Counted from the stretch's first letter, positions 7,985-16,343 are shown. The stretch: DNA of 64,000 bases from Aequorivita soesokkakensis (GCF_001641085.1 NZ_LXIE01000031.1:28778-92777), one strand, 5' to 3'. The notes: generated by a model from the letters alone, not told the origin. A program made the numbers and translations.

Positions 7985-8001
7985 TTGAGCGGAGTCGAAA
8001 T
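7985..8001 (+). repeat. Dispersed 17-base repeat (copy 2)
   Basis: TTGAGCGGAGTCGAAAT differs by one base from the copy at 4509-4525 and ends 11 bases before the start codon of the next gene, so it lies in the translation initiation region of that mRNA. Confidence 0.6.
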
Positions 8002-8012
8002 ACGGAAAAGGA

Positions 8013-9161
8013 ATGAAAAAAATACAGATGGTTGACCTTAAAGGTCAGTATGAAAATATAAAAGAACGCGTGGACAGTTCCATAATGAACGTGATTGAAA
8101 CCACCGCTTTTGTGAATGGGACCGAAGTTCACGAATTTCAAAAAGAACTTGAGCAATATTTAGGTGTAAAACACGTAATTCCATGCGCCAATGGTACGGA
8201 CGCACTTCAAATAGCAATGATGGGACTCGGTCTAAAACCGGGCGATGAAGTAATTACGGCTGATTTTACGTTCGCTGCCACGGTTGAAGTAATTGCACTT
8301 TTACAGTTAACGCCCGTTTTGGTGGATGTGGATCCAATTAATTTCAATATTGACATTGAAGCTATTAAAAAAGCGATTACGCCAAAAACCAAAGCCATAG
8401 TTCCAGTGCATCTTTTTGGGCTTGCAGCAAATATGGACGAGATTATGGCAATTGCGGAAGAACACAATCTGTACGTAATTGAGGACAACGCCCAGGGTAT
8501 TGGGGCCGATTATACTTCTAAGGATGGTTCAAAAAAGAAAACTGGAACCATTGGTCACGTTGCTTCAACATCATTTTTTCCTTCGAAAAATTTGGGATGT
8601 TATGGTGATGGGGGAGCAATCTTCACAAATGATGATGATTTAGCCCACATAATTCGGGGGATTGTAAATCACGGGATGTACGTGCGCTACCATCACGATG
8701 TAGTGGGCGTAAATAGTAGATTGGATTCTATTCAGGCTGCGGTGCTTCGCGCAAAACTTCCACATTTAGACAATTACAATAAAGCCAGAATTGAAGCGGC
8801 AAATAAATATTCCGAAGCGTTCAAAGGCATTGAAAATATTATAACTCCTGGAGGATTCGATTCTGAAAAAAATCTTTCGGAAAAGAGTCACGTTTTTCAC
8901 CAATACACATTGAAGATTAAAAATGCAGACCGCGATGCTTTGGTAAACCATTTAAATGAAAAAGGTATTCCATGTGGGGTTTATTATCCAATCCCGCTAC
9001 ATCTTCAGAAAGCTTATAAAGATGAGCGTTATAAAGAAGAAGACTTTACAGTTACAAATCAGTTGATAAAAGAAGTGATTTCACTTCCGATGCATACAGA
9101 ATTGGATGATGAGCAAATAAAATACATCACCGAAACAATTATAAATTTCGTTGCTAAATAA
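8013..9161 (+). CDS. DegT/DnrJ/EryC1/StrS-family PLP aminotransferase
   Basis: This enzyme family transfers an amino group to a nucleotide-linked keto sugar. The PLP-binding lysine is Lys192 in STSFFPSKNLGCYGDGG, and the cofactor phosphate site is near CANGTDALQIA. VIEDNAQGIGAD holds the Asp that contacts the pyridine nitrogen. The 382-residue length is normal. The stop codon overlaps the start of galE (TAATG), so the two are translationally coupled, which supports a role in making an aminosugar for surface polysaccharide. The exact sugar cannot be inferred. A dispersed 17-base repeat lies immediately upstream of the start. Confidence 0.9.
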   Translation: MKKIQMVDLKGQYENIKERVDSSIMNVIETTAFVNGTEVHEFQKELEQYLGVKHVIPCANGTDALQIAMMGLGLKPGDEVITADFTFAATVEVIALLQLTPVLVDVDPINFNIDIEAIKKAITPKTKAIVPVHLFGLAANMDEIMAIAEEHNLYVIEDNAQGIGADYTSKDGSKKKTGTIGHVASTSFFPSKNLGCYGDGGAIFTNDDDLAHIIRGIVNHGMYVRYHHDVVGVNSRLDSIQAAVLRAKLPHLDNYNKARIEAANKYSEAFKGIENIITPGGFDSEKNLSEKSHVFHQYTLKIKNADRDALVNHLNEKGIPCGVYYPIPLHLQKAYKDERYKEEDFTVTNQLIKEVISLPMHTELDDEQIKYITETIINFVAK

Positions 9162-10183
9162 TGAAAAAAATACTCGTTACAGGCGGTTTGGGTTATATTG
9201 GTTCCCACACTGTTGTTGAACTGCAAAATTCAGGTTATCAGGTTATTATCATTGATAATTTATCGAATTCCTCTTTGGATGTTTTGGAAGGAATAACCAA
9301 TATTTCCAAAACCCCTCCGGCTTTTGAAAGGTTGGATCTTCGCATAAAAGCTGATGTTGCCGACTTTTTTAAAAGAAATCAAGACATCGAAGGAATTATT
9401 CACTTTGCAGCCAGTAAAGCGGTAGGGGAAAGCGTTGAAAACCCTTTGCTTTATTACGAAAACAACCTGAACACCCTTATTTATCTCCTTCAGGAATGCA
9501 ATGCTTACGGAATTGAGAATTTTATTTTTAGTTCTTCCTGCACCGTTTACGGCGAACCCGATTCGCTTCCCATAACAGAGGATGCACCTGTTAAAGCCGC
9601 CACTTCCCCATACGGAAATACAAAGCAGATAAGTGAAGAAATACTGAAAGATACTTGCTCGGTTTCGGCTTTAAAAGCTATTGCGCTACGGTATTTCAAC
9701 CCAATTGGAGCACACGAAACAGCTGAAATTGGAGAGCTTCCTGCAGGTGTACCGCAAAATTTGGTGCCGTTTATAACCCAGACTGCTGCCGGATTGCGAA
9801 AGGAATTATCGGTTTTTGGGGATGATTACCCAACGGAAGATGGCAGTTGCATTCGCGATTATATTCACGTTGTAGATTTGGCAAAGGCCCATGTTATTGC
9901 GTTGCAACGTTTACTTTCCGAAAAAAATGAAACCCAATTTGAGGTTTTCAATTTAGGGACGGGCAGAGGTAGTTCTGTGCTGGAAGTTGTAAATTCCTTT
10001 GAAAAAACAACTGGAGAAAAGTTGAATTATAAAATTGTGGAGCGTCGTCCAGGCGATGTGATTTCGGTTTATGCAGATACAAAAAAAGCAAATAAGGTGT
10101 TAGGATGGAAAGCTGAAAAAACAATGGAAGATGCTTTGGAGTCTGCTTGGAAATGGGAGAAAAAAATCAGAAATATCTCATAA
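9161..10183 (+). CDS. galE: UDP-glucose 4-epimerase
   Basis: GalE interconverts UDP-glucose and UDP-galactose (or the N-acetyl forms) with bound NAD. The Rossmann glycine motif TGGLGYIGS is at residues 7-15. The catalytic Ser lies in SSSCTVYGE (Ser126), and the YxxxK pair is Tyr151 and Lys155 in SPYGNTKQ. The C-terminal RRPGDVISVYADTKKA segment is typical of GalE. At 340 residues it is full length. It overlaps the aminotransferase gene by one base, so both probably feed nucleotide sugars into surface glycan synthesis. Confidence 0.95.
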   Translation: MKKILVTGGLGYIGSHTVVELQNSGYQVIIIDNLSNSSLDVLEGITNISKTPPAFERLDLRIKADVADFFKRNQDIEGIIHFAASKAVGESVENPLLYYENNLNTLIYLLQECNAYGIENFIFSSSCTVYGEPDSLPITEDAPVKAATSPYGNTKQISEEILKDTCSVSALKAIALRYFNPIGAHETAEIGELPAGVPQNLVPFITQTAAGLRKELSVFGDDYPTEDGSCIRDYIHVVDLAKAHVIALQRLLSEKNETQFEVFNLGTGRGSSVLEVVNSFEKTTGEKLNYKIVERRPGDVISVYADTKKANKVLGWKAEKTMEDALESAWKWEKKIRNIS

Positions 10184-10270
10184 ACAGTATTTTAATGAAG
10201 GTTTAACGTTAATAGCTTGGAATTGGCGTTAAGCCTTTGTTTCTTTGCCGCAAACAGATAAACAAAAGTT

Positions 10271-10462
10271 ATGAAGTTAGTTTCAGTGAAACGACAAACA
10301 AAAACAGAAAAACGATTTACGGAAAAGATGGGAATGTTCACAACAAGCGTGATTTACATCAAAAAAACTTTTTTGAAAGTTCCCTTTAAAACTTTACACA
10401 AATATCGCGAAACCTATTATGGGGAAGTGAAAGACTGCTCGGATTGTAGAATAAGCGCTTAA
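10271..10462 (+). CDS. Small basic protein of unknown function
   Basis: This is a 63-residue reading frame starting MKLVSVKRQTKTEKRF, with a basic N-terminal half and a C-terminal half containing KYRETYYGEVKDCSDC, where the CSDC pair of cysteines stands out. It has no signal peptide or membrane segment. A candidate promoter (TTG at 10217-10219, 20 bases, TTTCTTTG at 10240-10247, one mismatch) precedes it, and a terminator follows 33 bases after the stop, so it looks like an independent gene. I think short proteins of this type are conserved in flavobacteria but cannot verify it. Confidence 0.6.
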   Translation: MKLVSVKRQTKTEKRFTEKMGMFTTSVIYIKKTFLKVPFKTLHKYRETYYGEVKDCSDCRISA

Positions 10463-10495
10463 ATAATTTTGAATTCGGAATTGTGAATTCAGAAT

Positions 10496-10528
10496 AAAAA
10501 CGCCGAAAATTATCTTCGGCGTTTTTTT
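10496..10528. terminator. Bidirectional terminator between the 63-residue gene and fabD
   Basis: ACGCCGAA (10500-10507) pairs with TTCGGCGT (10515-10522), flanked by AAAAA on the left and a run of seven T on the right, so it can stop transcription from both sides. Confidence 0.88.
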
Positions 10529-10546
10529 ATTTTCAAAATATAAAAA

Positions 10547-11428
10547 TTAAACTTCTGCTTTTTCAGTCTCAGCCGAAGCATCAATTTTCTTTACAAGCCC
10601 CTGCAAAACATTTCCGGGGCCAACTTCAATAAATTTAGTTGCACCGTCTTTTATCATATTTTGAACACTTTGTGTCCATTTAACGGGAGCGGTCAATTGA
10701 AAGATGAGATTTTCTTTTATATCTGAAGGATTTGTTACTGCAAAAGTTGAAACGTTTTGATAGATTGGGCAAGCTGGTTCCGTAAATTGGGTGGCTTCAA
10801 TGGCAGCGGCCAACTCTTCCCGTGCAGGTTCCATCAAAGGACTGTGGAATGCGCCACCAACAGGCAAAATCAATGCTCTTCGTGCGCCGGCTTCCTTTAA
10901 ACTTTCACAAGCTTTTCCCACGGCATCCACATCACCGGAAATTACTAATTGTCCGGGGCAGTTGTAGTTGGCGGCAACCACAATTCCCGGTGTGTTTGCG
11001 CAAATTTCCTCCACTAAATGATCTTCCAGCCCTAAAACCGCCGCCATTGTGGAGGGCGTTAATTCGCAAGCATGTTGCATTGCCAAAGCTCGTTTGTAAA
11101 CCAATTGTAATCCATCGCTAAAGGCAAGTGTTCTATTTGCAACCAAGGCCGAGATTTCTCCCAAGGAATGCCCAGCAACCATATCTGGTTGAAAATTGCT
11201 ACCCATTACTTCCGCCAAAATGGTGGAATGCAGAAAAATAGCGGGTTGCGTAACTTTTGTTTCCTTCAGTTCATCAGCGGTTCCTTCAAACATTATTTTG
11301 GTAATATCAAAACCCAAAACTTCATTCGCTTGCTGGAAAAGTTTTTTTGCTTTTGGGGAATTTTCGTAAAGGTCTTTACCCATTCCGGTAAATTGTGCGC
11401 CTTGACCAGGAAATATATATGCTTTCAT
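10547..11428 (-). CDS. fabD: Malonyl-CoA:ACP transacylase
   Basis: FabD moves the malonyl group from coenzyme A to acyl carrier protein, the entry step of type II fatty acid synthesis in the cytosol. The N-terminal FPGQGAQ motif is present, the nucleophile is Ser88 in AGHSLGE, and the partner His lies in GGAFHSPLM. The C-terminal EVGPGNVLQGL motif is also typical. At 293 residues it is full length. It is the last gene of a likely unit with the 2TM protein and folA; the spacing to folA is 34 bases. Confidence 0.95.
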   Translation of the reverse strand: MKAYIFPGQGAQFTGMGKDLYENSPKAKKLFQQANEVLGFDITKIMFEGTADELKETKVTQPAIFLHSTILAEVMGSNFQPDMVAGHSLGEISALVANRTLAFSDGLQLVYKRALAMQHACELTPSTMAAVLGLEDHLVEEICANTPGIVVAANYNCPGQLVISGDVDAVGKACESLKEAGARRALILPVGGAFHSPLMEPAREELAAAIEATQFTEPACPIYQNVSTFAVTNPSDIKENLIFQLTAPVKWTQSVQNMIKDGATKFIEVGPGNVLQGLVKKIDASAETEKAEV

Positions 11429-11462
11429 AGGTTGGTTTTTTAATGAGAATTAAATATAAAAT

Positions 11463-11948
11463 TTATTTGCGAACCCAAGTTTCATAGACAAAAGAATACT
11501 TGTGCCTATCATCTTTTTCATGTTCTGTTGTTGTTATTAGTTGCCATTCTGTTTCCGAAAAATTTGGGAAAAAAGTATCGGCATCTTCAAAAGTTGCATT
11601 TACGCGGGTAAGTTCAATTTTATCTGCAAACGGCAGCCCCATTTTGTAGATTTCGCCACCGCCAATTATAAAGGGTTGTTCATCTTTTTCGGCAAGTTTC
11701 AAAGCTTCATCCATATCGTGAACCACAACCGCGCCTTCCTTTTTATAATTTTTGTTTCGCGTAATTACTATATGGGTTCTATTGGGCAAAGGTTTTGGGA
11801 ATGTTTCAAAAGTCTTTCGGCCCATAATAATATGATGGCCAGTTGTGAGTTGTTTAAAACGCTTAAAATCGTCCGGCAAATGCCAAAGCAAATCGTTGTC
11901 CTTTCCCAGTTCGTTGTTTTCGCCAGCGGCGGCAATCATTGTAATCAT
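11463..11948 (-). CDS. folA: Dihydrofolate reductase
   Basis: The enzyme reduces dihydrofolate to tetrahydrofolate with NADPH, which regenerates the cofactor consumed by thymidylate synthase (encoded at 16784). The substrate-site acid is Asp27 in LWHLPDDFKRFK, and the NADPH-binding segments GRKTFETFP and FIIGGGEIYKM are present. The 161-residue length fits the family. The start overlaps the stop of the upstream 2TM gene by four bases (ATGA type), which points to translational coupling; a second Met at codon 4 is an alternative start. Confidence 0.96.
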   Translation of the reverse strand: MITMIAAAGENNELGKDNDLLWHLPDDFKRFKQLTTGHHIIMGRKTFETFPKPLPNRTHIVITRNKNYKKEGAVVVHDMDEALKLAEKDEQPFIIGGGEIYKMGLPFADKIELTRVNATFEDADTFFPNFSETEWQLITTTEHEKDDRHKYSFVYETWVRK

Positions 11949-12382
11949 TCTACGTCTGGCGGTAAAGGGTTGTTCAGTTCGTTTTTTTTTATTTCTTCGG
12001 AAGACATTTTTGGCAGTTGCAGTTCAGTATCTACTTTTTTCTGAAGTTCCGCCATGCGTTCTGCTTGACGGGCTTTCAATTTTTCAAGTTGGCGGTCTTC
12101 CCATTCTTTATCCATAAACTTATTCATCACAAACACATTGAAAAGGTGTACAAGAAAGATAAATGTCCAAATTAAAATTGCCCAAATAAACCAATCTTTT
12201 ATAAAGAAATTTTCGCCATAACCCAAGACAGGGTTGATGATTATCAATAAGACTGATCCCACTAAAAACACAATAAAATGGCGCATCAGGTTTTTTTTCT
12301 GTTTTATGCGTTGCCGAGCATACTCGTATTGTTCGCGCTGTTCGGAATCAATTCTTTCAGTTTTTTTAGCTTTTGAAAACAT
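11945..12382 (-). CDS. 2TM-domain membrane protein
   Basis: The 145-residue product carries a basic N-terminal region (ARQRIKQKKNLMRH), two transmembrane helices (about 35-54 and 64-86) separated by a short loop, and a long charged helical tail (EWEDRQLEKLKARQAERM). This layout matches the 2TM domain (PF13239), which in Bacteroidota also occurs as an N-terminal module of LytTR-type sensors. No catalytic motif is present and the role is unknown. It is the first gene of the 2TM-folA-fabD unit. Confidence 0.75.
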   Translation of the reverse strand: MFSKAKKTERIDSEQREQYEYARQRIKQKKNLMRHFIVFLVGSVLLIIINPVLGYGENFFIKDWFIWAILIWTFIFLVHLFNVFVMNKFMDKEWEDRQLEKLKARQAERMAELQKKVDTELQLPKMSSEEIKKNELNNPLPPDVE

Positions 12383-12464
12383 AGTTGGGTATTTTCGTGG
12401 AATGGAAACTCAAGGTTTCCGTATTGTAAAAATACCTTTTTTTCGCCTTTTAGACTATTCATTT

Positions 12465-13547
12465 ATGGAAGAAATACGCAAACACTTTCCCGCATTGGCA
12501 GCTTGTACATATTTAAATACCGCTTCCAATGGAGTGATACCGAAGCCAGTTGTGGAATGGCGAAGACAACACGATATGGATTTGATGAACCACGCCAGTG
12601 TGTTTCGCGACCAGCATAAAAAACACATTGAACAAATTCGAAAAACGGTTGCCGATTTTTTTAACGCTTCGGAAGAAGAGACAGCTTTGGTGCCCAATTT
12701 CTCTTTTGGGATGAATACCGTTTTGGAAGGACTTCCGAAAGGGCAGAAAATACTTCTTCTAAAAAATGATTATCCGTCCATACTTTGGCCGGCAGAAACA
12801 AGGGATTTTGAGATATTTTATGCTGAAATTGACGAGCATCTGGAACAGAATATTGCTGCTGCGGTAGAAAAACACAAGCCCGATGTGTTTTTGTTCAGCA
12901 TTGTACAATGGTTGAATGGTGTTAAAATTGATTTGGAATTTTTAAAACAATTGAAAAGCTACCACCCCAATTTATTGCTAATTGCAGATGGCACCCAATA
13001 TTTGGGAGCTGAAGTATTCAATTTTAAGGATAATGCAATTGATGTGGTAGGGGCAAGTGCCTACAAATGGCTGACTGCAGGCTATGGCAACGGATTCATA
13101 ATGGTGAAAGAAGCTGCCCGGGAACGTATTTTTCCAAAAACGTTAGGCTTCAATAGTGCGGAACGGTTTGAAAGTAAACCCGAGGAAACAATGTTTATGA
13201 AGCATTTTGAACCTGGCCACCAAGACACTTTGAATTATGGAAGTTTAGAGCAGGCCATTTTATTCCAGAAAAAGCTCGGGACTGAAAATTTATATGAAAG
13301 AATAAAAATCTTTTCAGCAAAAGCAAGAGAACAATTTGCTGAAAGAGAATTTTTGAAGAACGACACTTTGCTACGAGAGAAACACAGTTCCATTTTTAAT
13401 TTGAAGGGAGATTCGGTCTTGTTCCAAAAACTAAAGAGCGCCAATATTATCTGCTCCCCACGCGGTGGCGGTATTCGCGTTAGTTTTCATTATTATAATA
13501 CGGAAGAAGAACTAGATAAATTGTTACAAGTTTTGAAGCGTGGGTAA
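12465..13547 (+). CDS. Class V aminotransferase-fold PLP enzyme, possible EgtE-like lyase
   Basis: The fold is that of class V aminotransferases and cysteine desulfurases. TYLNTASNGVIPKPV gives the N-terminal substrate loop, DGTQYLGAEVF the Asp-containing cofactor site, and SAYKWLTAGYGNGF the PLP lysine. I start it at the ATG at 12465, which leaves 360 residues beginning just before the conserved region; the ATG at 12402 in the same frame is also possible. Its stop lies six bases from the stop of egtD on the other strand. EgtE, the C-S lyase that completes ergothioneine synthesis, belongs to this fold, so the position makes EgtE a reasonable hypothesis. A desulfurase- or isopenicillin-epimerase-like enzyme is the alternative. 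Confidence 0.8.
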   Translation: MEEIRKHFPALAACTYLNTASNGVIPKPVVEWRRQHDMDLMNHASVFRDQHKKHIEQIRKTVADFFNASEEETALVPNFSFGMNTVLEGLPKGQKILLLKNDYPSILWPAETRDFEIFYAEIDEHLEQNIAAAVEKHKPDVFLFSIVQWLNGVKIDLEFLKQLKSYHPNLLLIADGTQYLGAEVFNFKDNAIDVVGASAYKWLTAGYGNGFIMVKEAARERIFPKTLGFNSAERFESKPEETMFMKHFEPGHQDTLNYGSLEQAILFQKKLGTENLYERIKIFSAKAREQFAEREFLKNDTLLREKHSSIFNLKGDSVLFQKLKSANIICSPRGGGIRVSFHYYNTEEELDKLLQVLKRG

Positions 13548-13553
13548 TTTCAA

Positions 13554-14525
13554 TTATATTTTTCTAAAGGCATAATTTTTATAATAGCCTTTTTCATCAG
13601 TGAAGGAAGTTTCAATTTTAAGACCTGCTTCTTTCGCTAGCCAAATCACAATATTATCATCATATTTCTGTGAAATCTCTGTGTGAATTGTTTCCCATTG
13701 ATCAAAATTTACGGTAAGTTGAAGTTCTTCAATGGTTACTTCCATTGCTTTGGTAGCTACCAAAAAGCTTTTTGCCGTGCCGGTTTCGGGGTCGTAAACT
13801 TCCCAATGCTTAAAATTGTCAACTTCAAAATTTCCGCCGAGTTCTCTATTTATGCGTGTTAAAACATTTTTGTTGAAAGCTTCTGTAATTCCAGTTTCAT
13901 CATTATAAGCATCAAGGATTGTCTGCGGATTTTTCTTTTGGTCAAAACCCATAAAAAGCAAATCATCGGGCAACATAGCTTCTTTCAATTTTGTAAGAAA
14001 TTCAATGGCTTTTGGATGCGGAAGATTCCCGATGTTACTTCCCAAAACCATTATCACTTTTTTGCGTTTATTGAAGCCTTTCAGCCGTTCCAAAACCTCA
14101 AAATATTCGCCCACTTCTGCATCAACATTTAAAGTTGGCATTTCATAAGCAAGATTTTTAGAGAGCAATTCCACGGCATTTTCGCTTATATCAATAGGTT
14201 TATAGATAAAGTTGAAATTATTTTCAGCCATATACTTCAAAAGCAATTTCGTTTTTTTTCCATCGCCAGCGCCCAGTTCTATTAGGTCCAAGCCGTTTTC
14301 TCTATCCCGAAATAATTCGCCAATTGCAAAAGTGTTTTTTGAAATTATTTCAAATTCGCACCCGGTAAGATAATAGCTGGGCATAGCCATTATATCCTGA
14401 AAAAGTTTGTCGCCCTTTTTATCGTAAAAATATTTTGAGGAAAGGCGTTTTGGAAAACTGCTAAGGCCTTCGGTCACGTCTTTCTTAAATGTCTTGTTTT
14501 GTTGAGGTTTTATCTTTGTAGTCAT
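13554..14525 (-). CDS. egtD: L-histidine N-alpha-methyltransferase (EgtD)
   Basis: EgtD trimethylates the amino group of histidine with S-adenosylmethionine to give hercynine. The SAM-binding motif is LIELGAGDGKKT (81-92). By eye the residues that bind histidine in the Mycobacterium smegmatis enzyme are all matched: a Tyr in MPSYYLTGCE (51/52), Asn167 in GSNIGN, and the Glu-x-Ser pair in HTEISQKY (Glu283, Ser285). The Glu/Ser pair is the specificity signature for histidine over other amino acids. At 323 residues the length matches. It follows egtB after 16 bases, so the two form an operon. Confidence 0.9.
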   Translation of the reverse strand: MTTKIKPQQNKTFKKDVTEGLSSFPKRLSSKYFYDKKGDKLFQDIMAMPSYYLTGCEFEIISKNTFAIGELFRDRENGLDLIELGAGDGKKTKLLLKYMAENNFNFIYKPIDISENAVELLSKNLAYEMPTLNVDAEVGEYFEVLERLKGFNKRKKVIMVLGSNIGNLPHPKAIEFLTKLKEAMLPDDLLFMGFDQKKNPQTILDAYNDETGITEAFNKNVLTRINRELGGNFEVDNFKHWEVYDPETGTAKSFLVATKAMEVTIEELQLTVNFDQWETIHTEISQKYDDNIVIWLAKEAGLKIETSFTDEKGYYKNYAFRKI

Positions 14526-14541
14526 GGAGCTGTAGTCGTAT

Positions 14542-15705
14542 TTATTTTGCCAACCTTAAACCTGTAAATTGCCACCGTAGATTGGTTTGAAAAAAATTGC
14601 GATAAGTGGCGCGAGTATGTTTGGGAGGTGTTGCTACAGAACCGCCGCGAAGCACCTTTTGGTTTACCATAAATTTGCCGTTGTATTCACCAATGGCGCC
14701 GGGTGCTTTGGTGTAGCCAGGATAGGGCAGATAAGCACTTTCCGTCCATTCCCAACGGTTACCCCATTGAAATTTTTGCTGTGCGGCTTCCCATTCAAAT
14801 TCGGTGGGAAGGCGGCAATCTTTCCATTGTGCAAAAGCAAATGCTTCAAAATAGGAAATGTGTGAAACAGGGGCTTCCAAGTTTATTTTTTGAAGCCCTT
14901 TTAATGTGTATTGATGCCAAGTGCCCTCTATATTGTGCCAGTACATAGGTGCAGAAATGTTGTTTTGTAGCACCCAATCCCACCCTTCGGCATGCCAAAG
15001 GTTAAAATCTTTATAGCCACCAGCATTTATAAATTCAAGATATTCAGCGTTTGTGATTAGTTTATTCGAAATTTTATACTCGTGAAGATATACTTTGTGT
15101 CGGCCCAATTCATTGTCATAGCAGAATTCTTCTGGATTGTTGTGGCCAATTTCATAAATGCCTTCCTCCATTTCAATCCATTCCTGCTGAAAATTTTGGA
15201 CAGGGTTTTCTAAAAAAGAATCGTTGTATTTTGGCAGCAACGGATTATTGCCGAGTATGTATTTGATATCGGTTGTAAGAAGTTCTTGGTGCTGTTTTTC
15301 GTGATGGATTCCTATTATAAGTATTTCTTCAATTTCCTTTGAAATTTCTTCCGAAAGAAAATCCTTCATTTCGTTGGTAACGTAATGCCGATAATCATAA
15401 ACCTTCGCTACACCAGGTCGGGAAAGATTGCCGCGATCATTTCTAATTACACGTTTCCCTACATTTTCATAATAACTGTTGAAAACGAAAGCAAAATCTT
15501 CGTGGAACAGTCGATAACCGGGTTTGTGGGGCTTCAATATAAATTCCTCAAAAAACCAAGTGGTATGGCCAAGGTGCCATTTTGGGGGAGAAACATCTAC
15601 AATGGGCTGAACAACGTAATCTTCAATCTCCAGCGGTTTGCAAATATTTTCGGTATGTTGGCGGGTTTCCAGAAAGAACGAAACCAGTATATTTGTAGCA
15701 ATCAT
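14542..15705 (-). CDS. egtB: Ergothioneine biosynthesis sulfoxide synthase (EgtB)
   Basis: EgtB is a non-haem iron oxygenase that joins hercynine to cysteine or gamma-glutamylcysteine through a C-S bond. The N-terminal DinB-like domain supplies three histidine ligands: His47 in WHLGHTTW, and His135 and His139 in HHEKQHQE. The C-terminal half is an FGE-sulfatase-type domain (VSHISYFEAFAFAQWK, then a VLRGGSVATPPKHTR segment). It has 387 residues, slightly shorter than the mycobacterial protein. Which thiol donor is used cannot be read. A hairpin with a T run touches the start codon, which may affect expression. OvoA is less likely because no methyltransferase domain is fused. Confidence 0.9.
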   Translation of the reverse strand: MIATNILVSFFLETRQHTENICKPLEIEDYVVQPIVDVSPPKWHLGHTTWFFEEFILKPHKPGYRLFHEDFAFVFNSYYENVGKRVIRNDRGNLSRPGVAKVYDYRHYVTNEMKDFLSEEISKEIEEILIIGIHHEKQHQELLTTDIKYILGNNPLLPKYNDSFLENPVQNFQQEWIEMEEGIYEIGHNNPEEFCYDNELGRHKVYLHEYKISNKLITNAEYLEFINAGGYKDFNLWHAEGWDWVLQNNISAPMYWHNIEGTWHQYTLKGLQKINLEAPVSHISYFEAFAFAQWKDCRLPTEFEWEAAQQKFQWGNRWEWTESAYLPYPGYTKAPGAIGEYNGKFMVNQKVLRGGSVATPPKHTRATYRNFFQTNLRWQFTGLRLAK

Positions 15706-15752
15706 AAAAAAAGTGTTGTTCCCGATAGTTATCGGGATTTTGACGACACTTT
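15706..15752 (-). terminator. Terminator-like two-part hairpin directly before egtB
   Basis: Read on the minus strand, AAAGTGT pairs with ACACTTT as an outer stem, and inside it TCCCGATA pairs perfectly with TATCGGGA around AC. A run of seven T ends at the base before the egtB ATG. It probably terminates the TonB-like gene transcript, but its position also makes attenuation of egtB possible. Confidence 0.6.
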
Positions 15753-15819
15753 AAATATAATTATTAAAATTGTTCAACCCTATTTCACAGACGTTAAACA
15801 GTTGTTAAACTCGAAGATT

Positions 15820-16329
15820 TCAGTTTTTTGATTTTCGTTTATCTTTTTTAGAATCAATTTTTTGGGGAGCCTCAACTTGGAAAACAATGGGCAACGAATA
15901 TAATACGCCAACTGCCTCTCCCCGCTGTTTACCGGGCTCCATTTGTGGAAGATTGCCAACAACCCGAACGGCTTCTTTTTCAATTTCGTAATGAGCTGCA
16001 CGGGCTCTTACATCCACAACTTTCCCTTCTTTATCAATTTTAAATTGAACTGCCACCCTATAAACCTTTGGGGCTAAATTCAGAGATTCAATTTTTTTCA
16101 TATTAAAATTACTGCTGACAAATGCAGAAATTTTAGAAGACATGCATTCTTTCAATTCTACATTGCTATTCCCTTCACAACCTGGATATACTGGAACGTT
16201 TTCAATTACTGCATAAGGTACATCACCTTTTGTCATTTCAGATTCAGTAACTTCGGTTATTGTTCCTTCCTGTGCAAAAGCAGATGATGTGGCAATAATT
16301 GCAGTGATTATTAGGAGTTTTTTCAACAT
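15820..16329 (-). CDS. Secreted TonB C-terminal-like protein
   Basis: The 169-residue protein has a cleavable signal peptide (MLKKLLIITAIIATSSAFAQ) and a domain with the pattern VPVYPGCEGNSNVELKECMS at the start, VAVQFKIDKEGKVVDVRA in the middle and LPQMEPGKQRGEAVGVLY at the end, as found in the periplasmic C-terminal domain of flavobacterial TonB-like proteins. There is no N-terminal membrane anchor or proline-rich linker, so it is not a complete energy transducer. The two Cys in the GCE and KEC positions may form a disulfide. It lies 14 bases after a paralogue, and the two probably arose by duplication. Confidence 0.75.
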   Translation of the reverse strand: MLKKLLIITAIIATSSAFAQEGTITEVTESEMTKGDVPYAVIENVPVYPGCEGNSNVELKECMSSKISAFVSSNFNMKKIESLNLAPKVYRVAVQFKIDKEGKVVDVRARAAHYEIEKEAVRVVGNLPQMEPGKQRGEAVGVLYSLPIVFQVEAPQKIDSKKDKRKSKN

Positions 16330-16343
16330 TTTATTATTTGGTA

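Noticed and set aside
11541..12044. A 167-codon frame antisense to folA and the 2TM gene
   Set aside because: Both opposite genes have clear families and a typical ATGA overlap, so the frame is a shadow.
14542..15705. Ovothiol synthase OvoA instead of EgtB
   Set aside because: OvoA has a C-terminal methyltransferase domain and about 700 residues; this protein has 387 and is next to egtD, the histidine trimethylase not needed for ovothiol.
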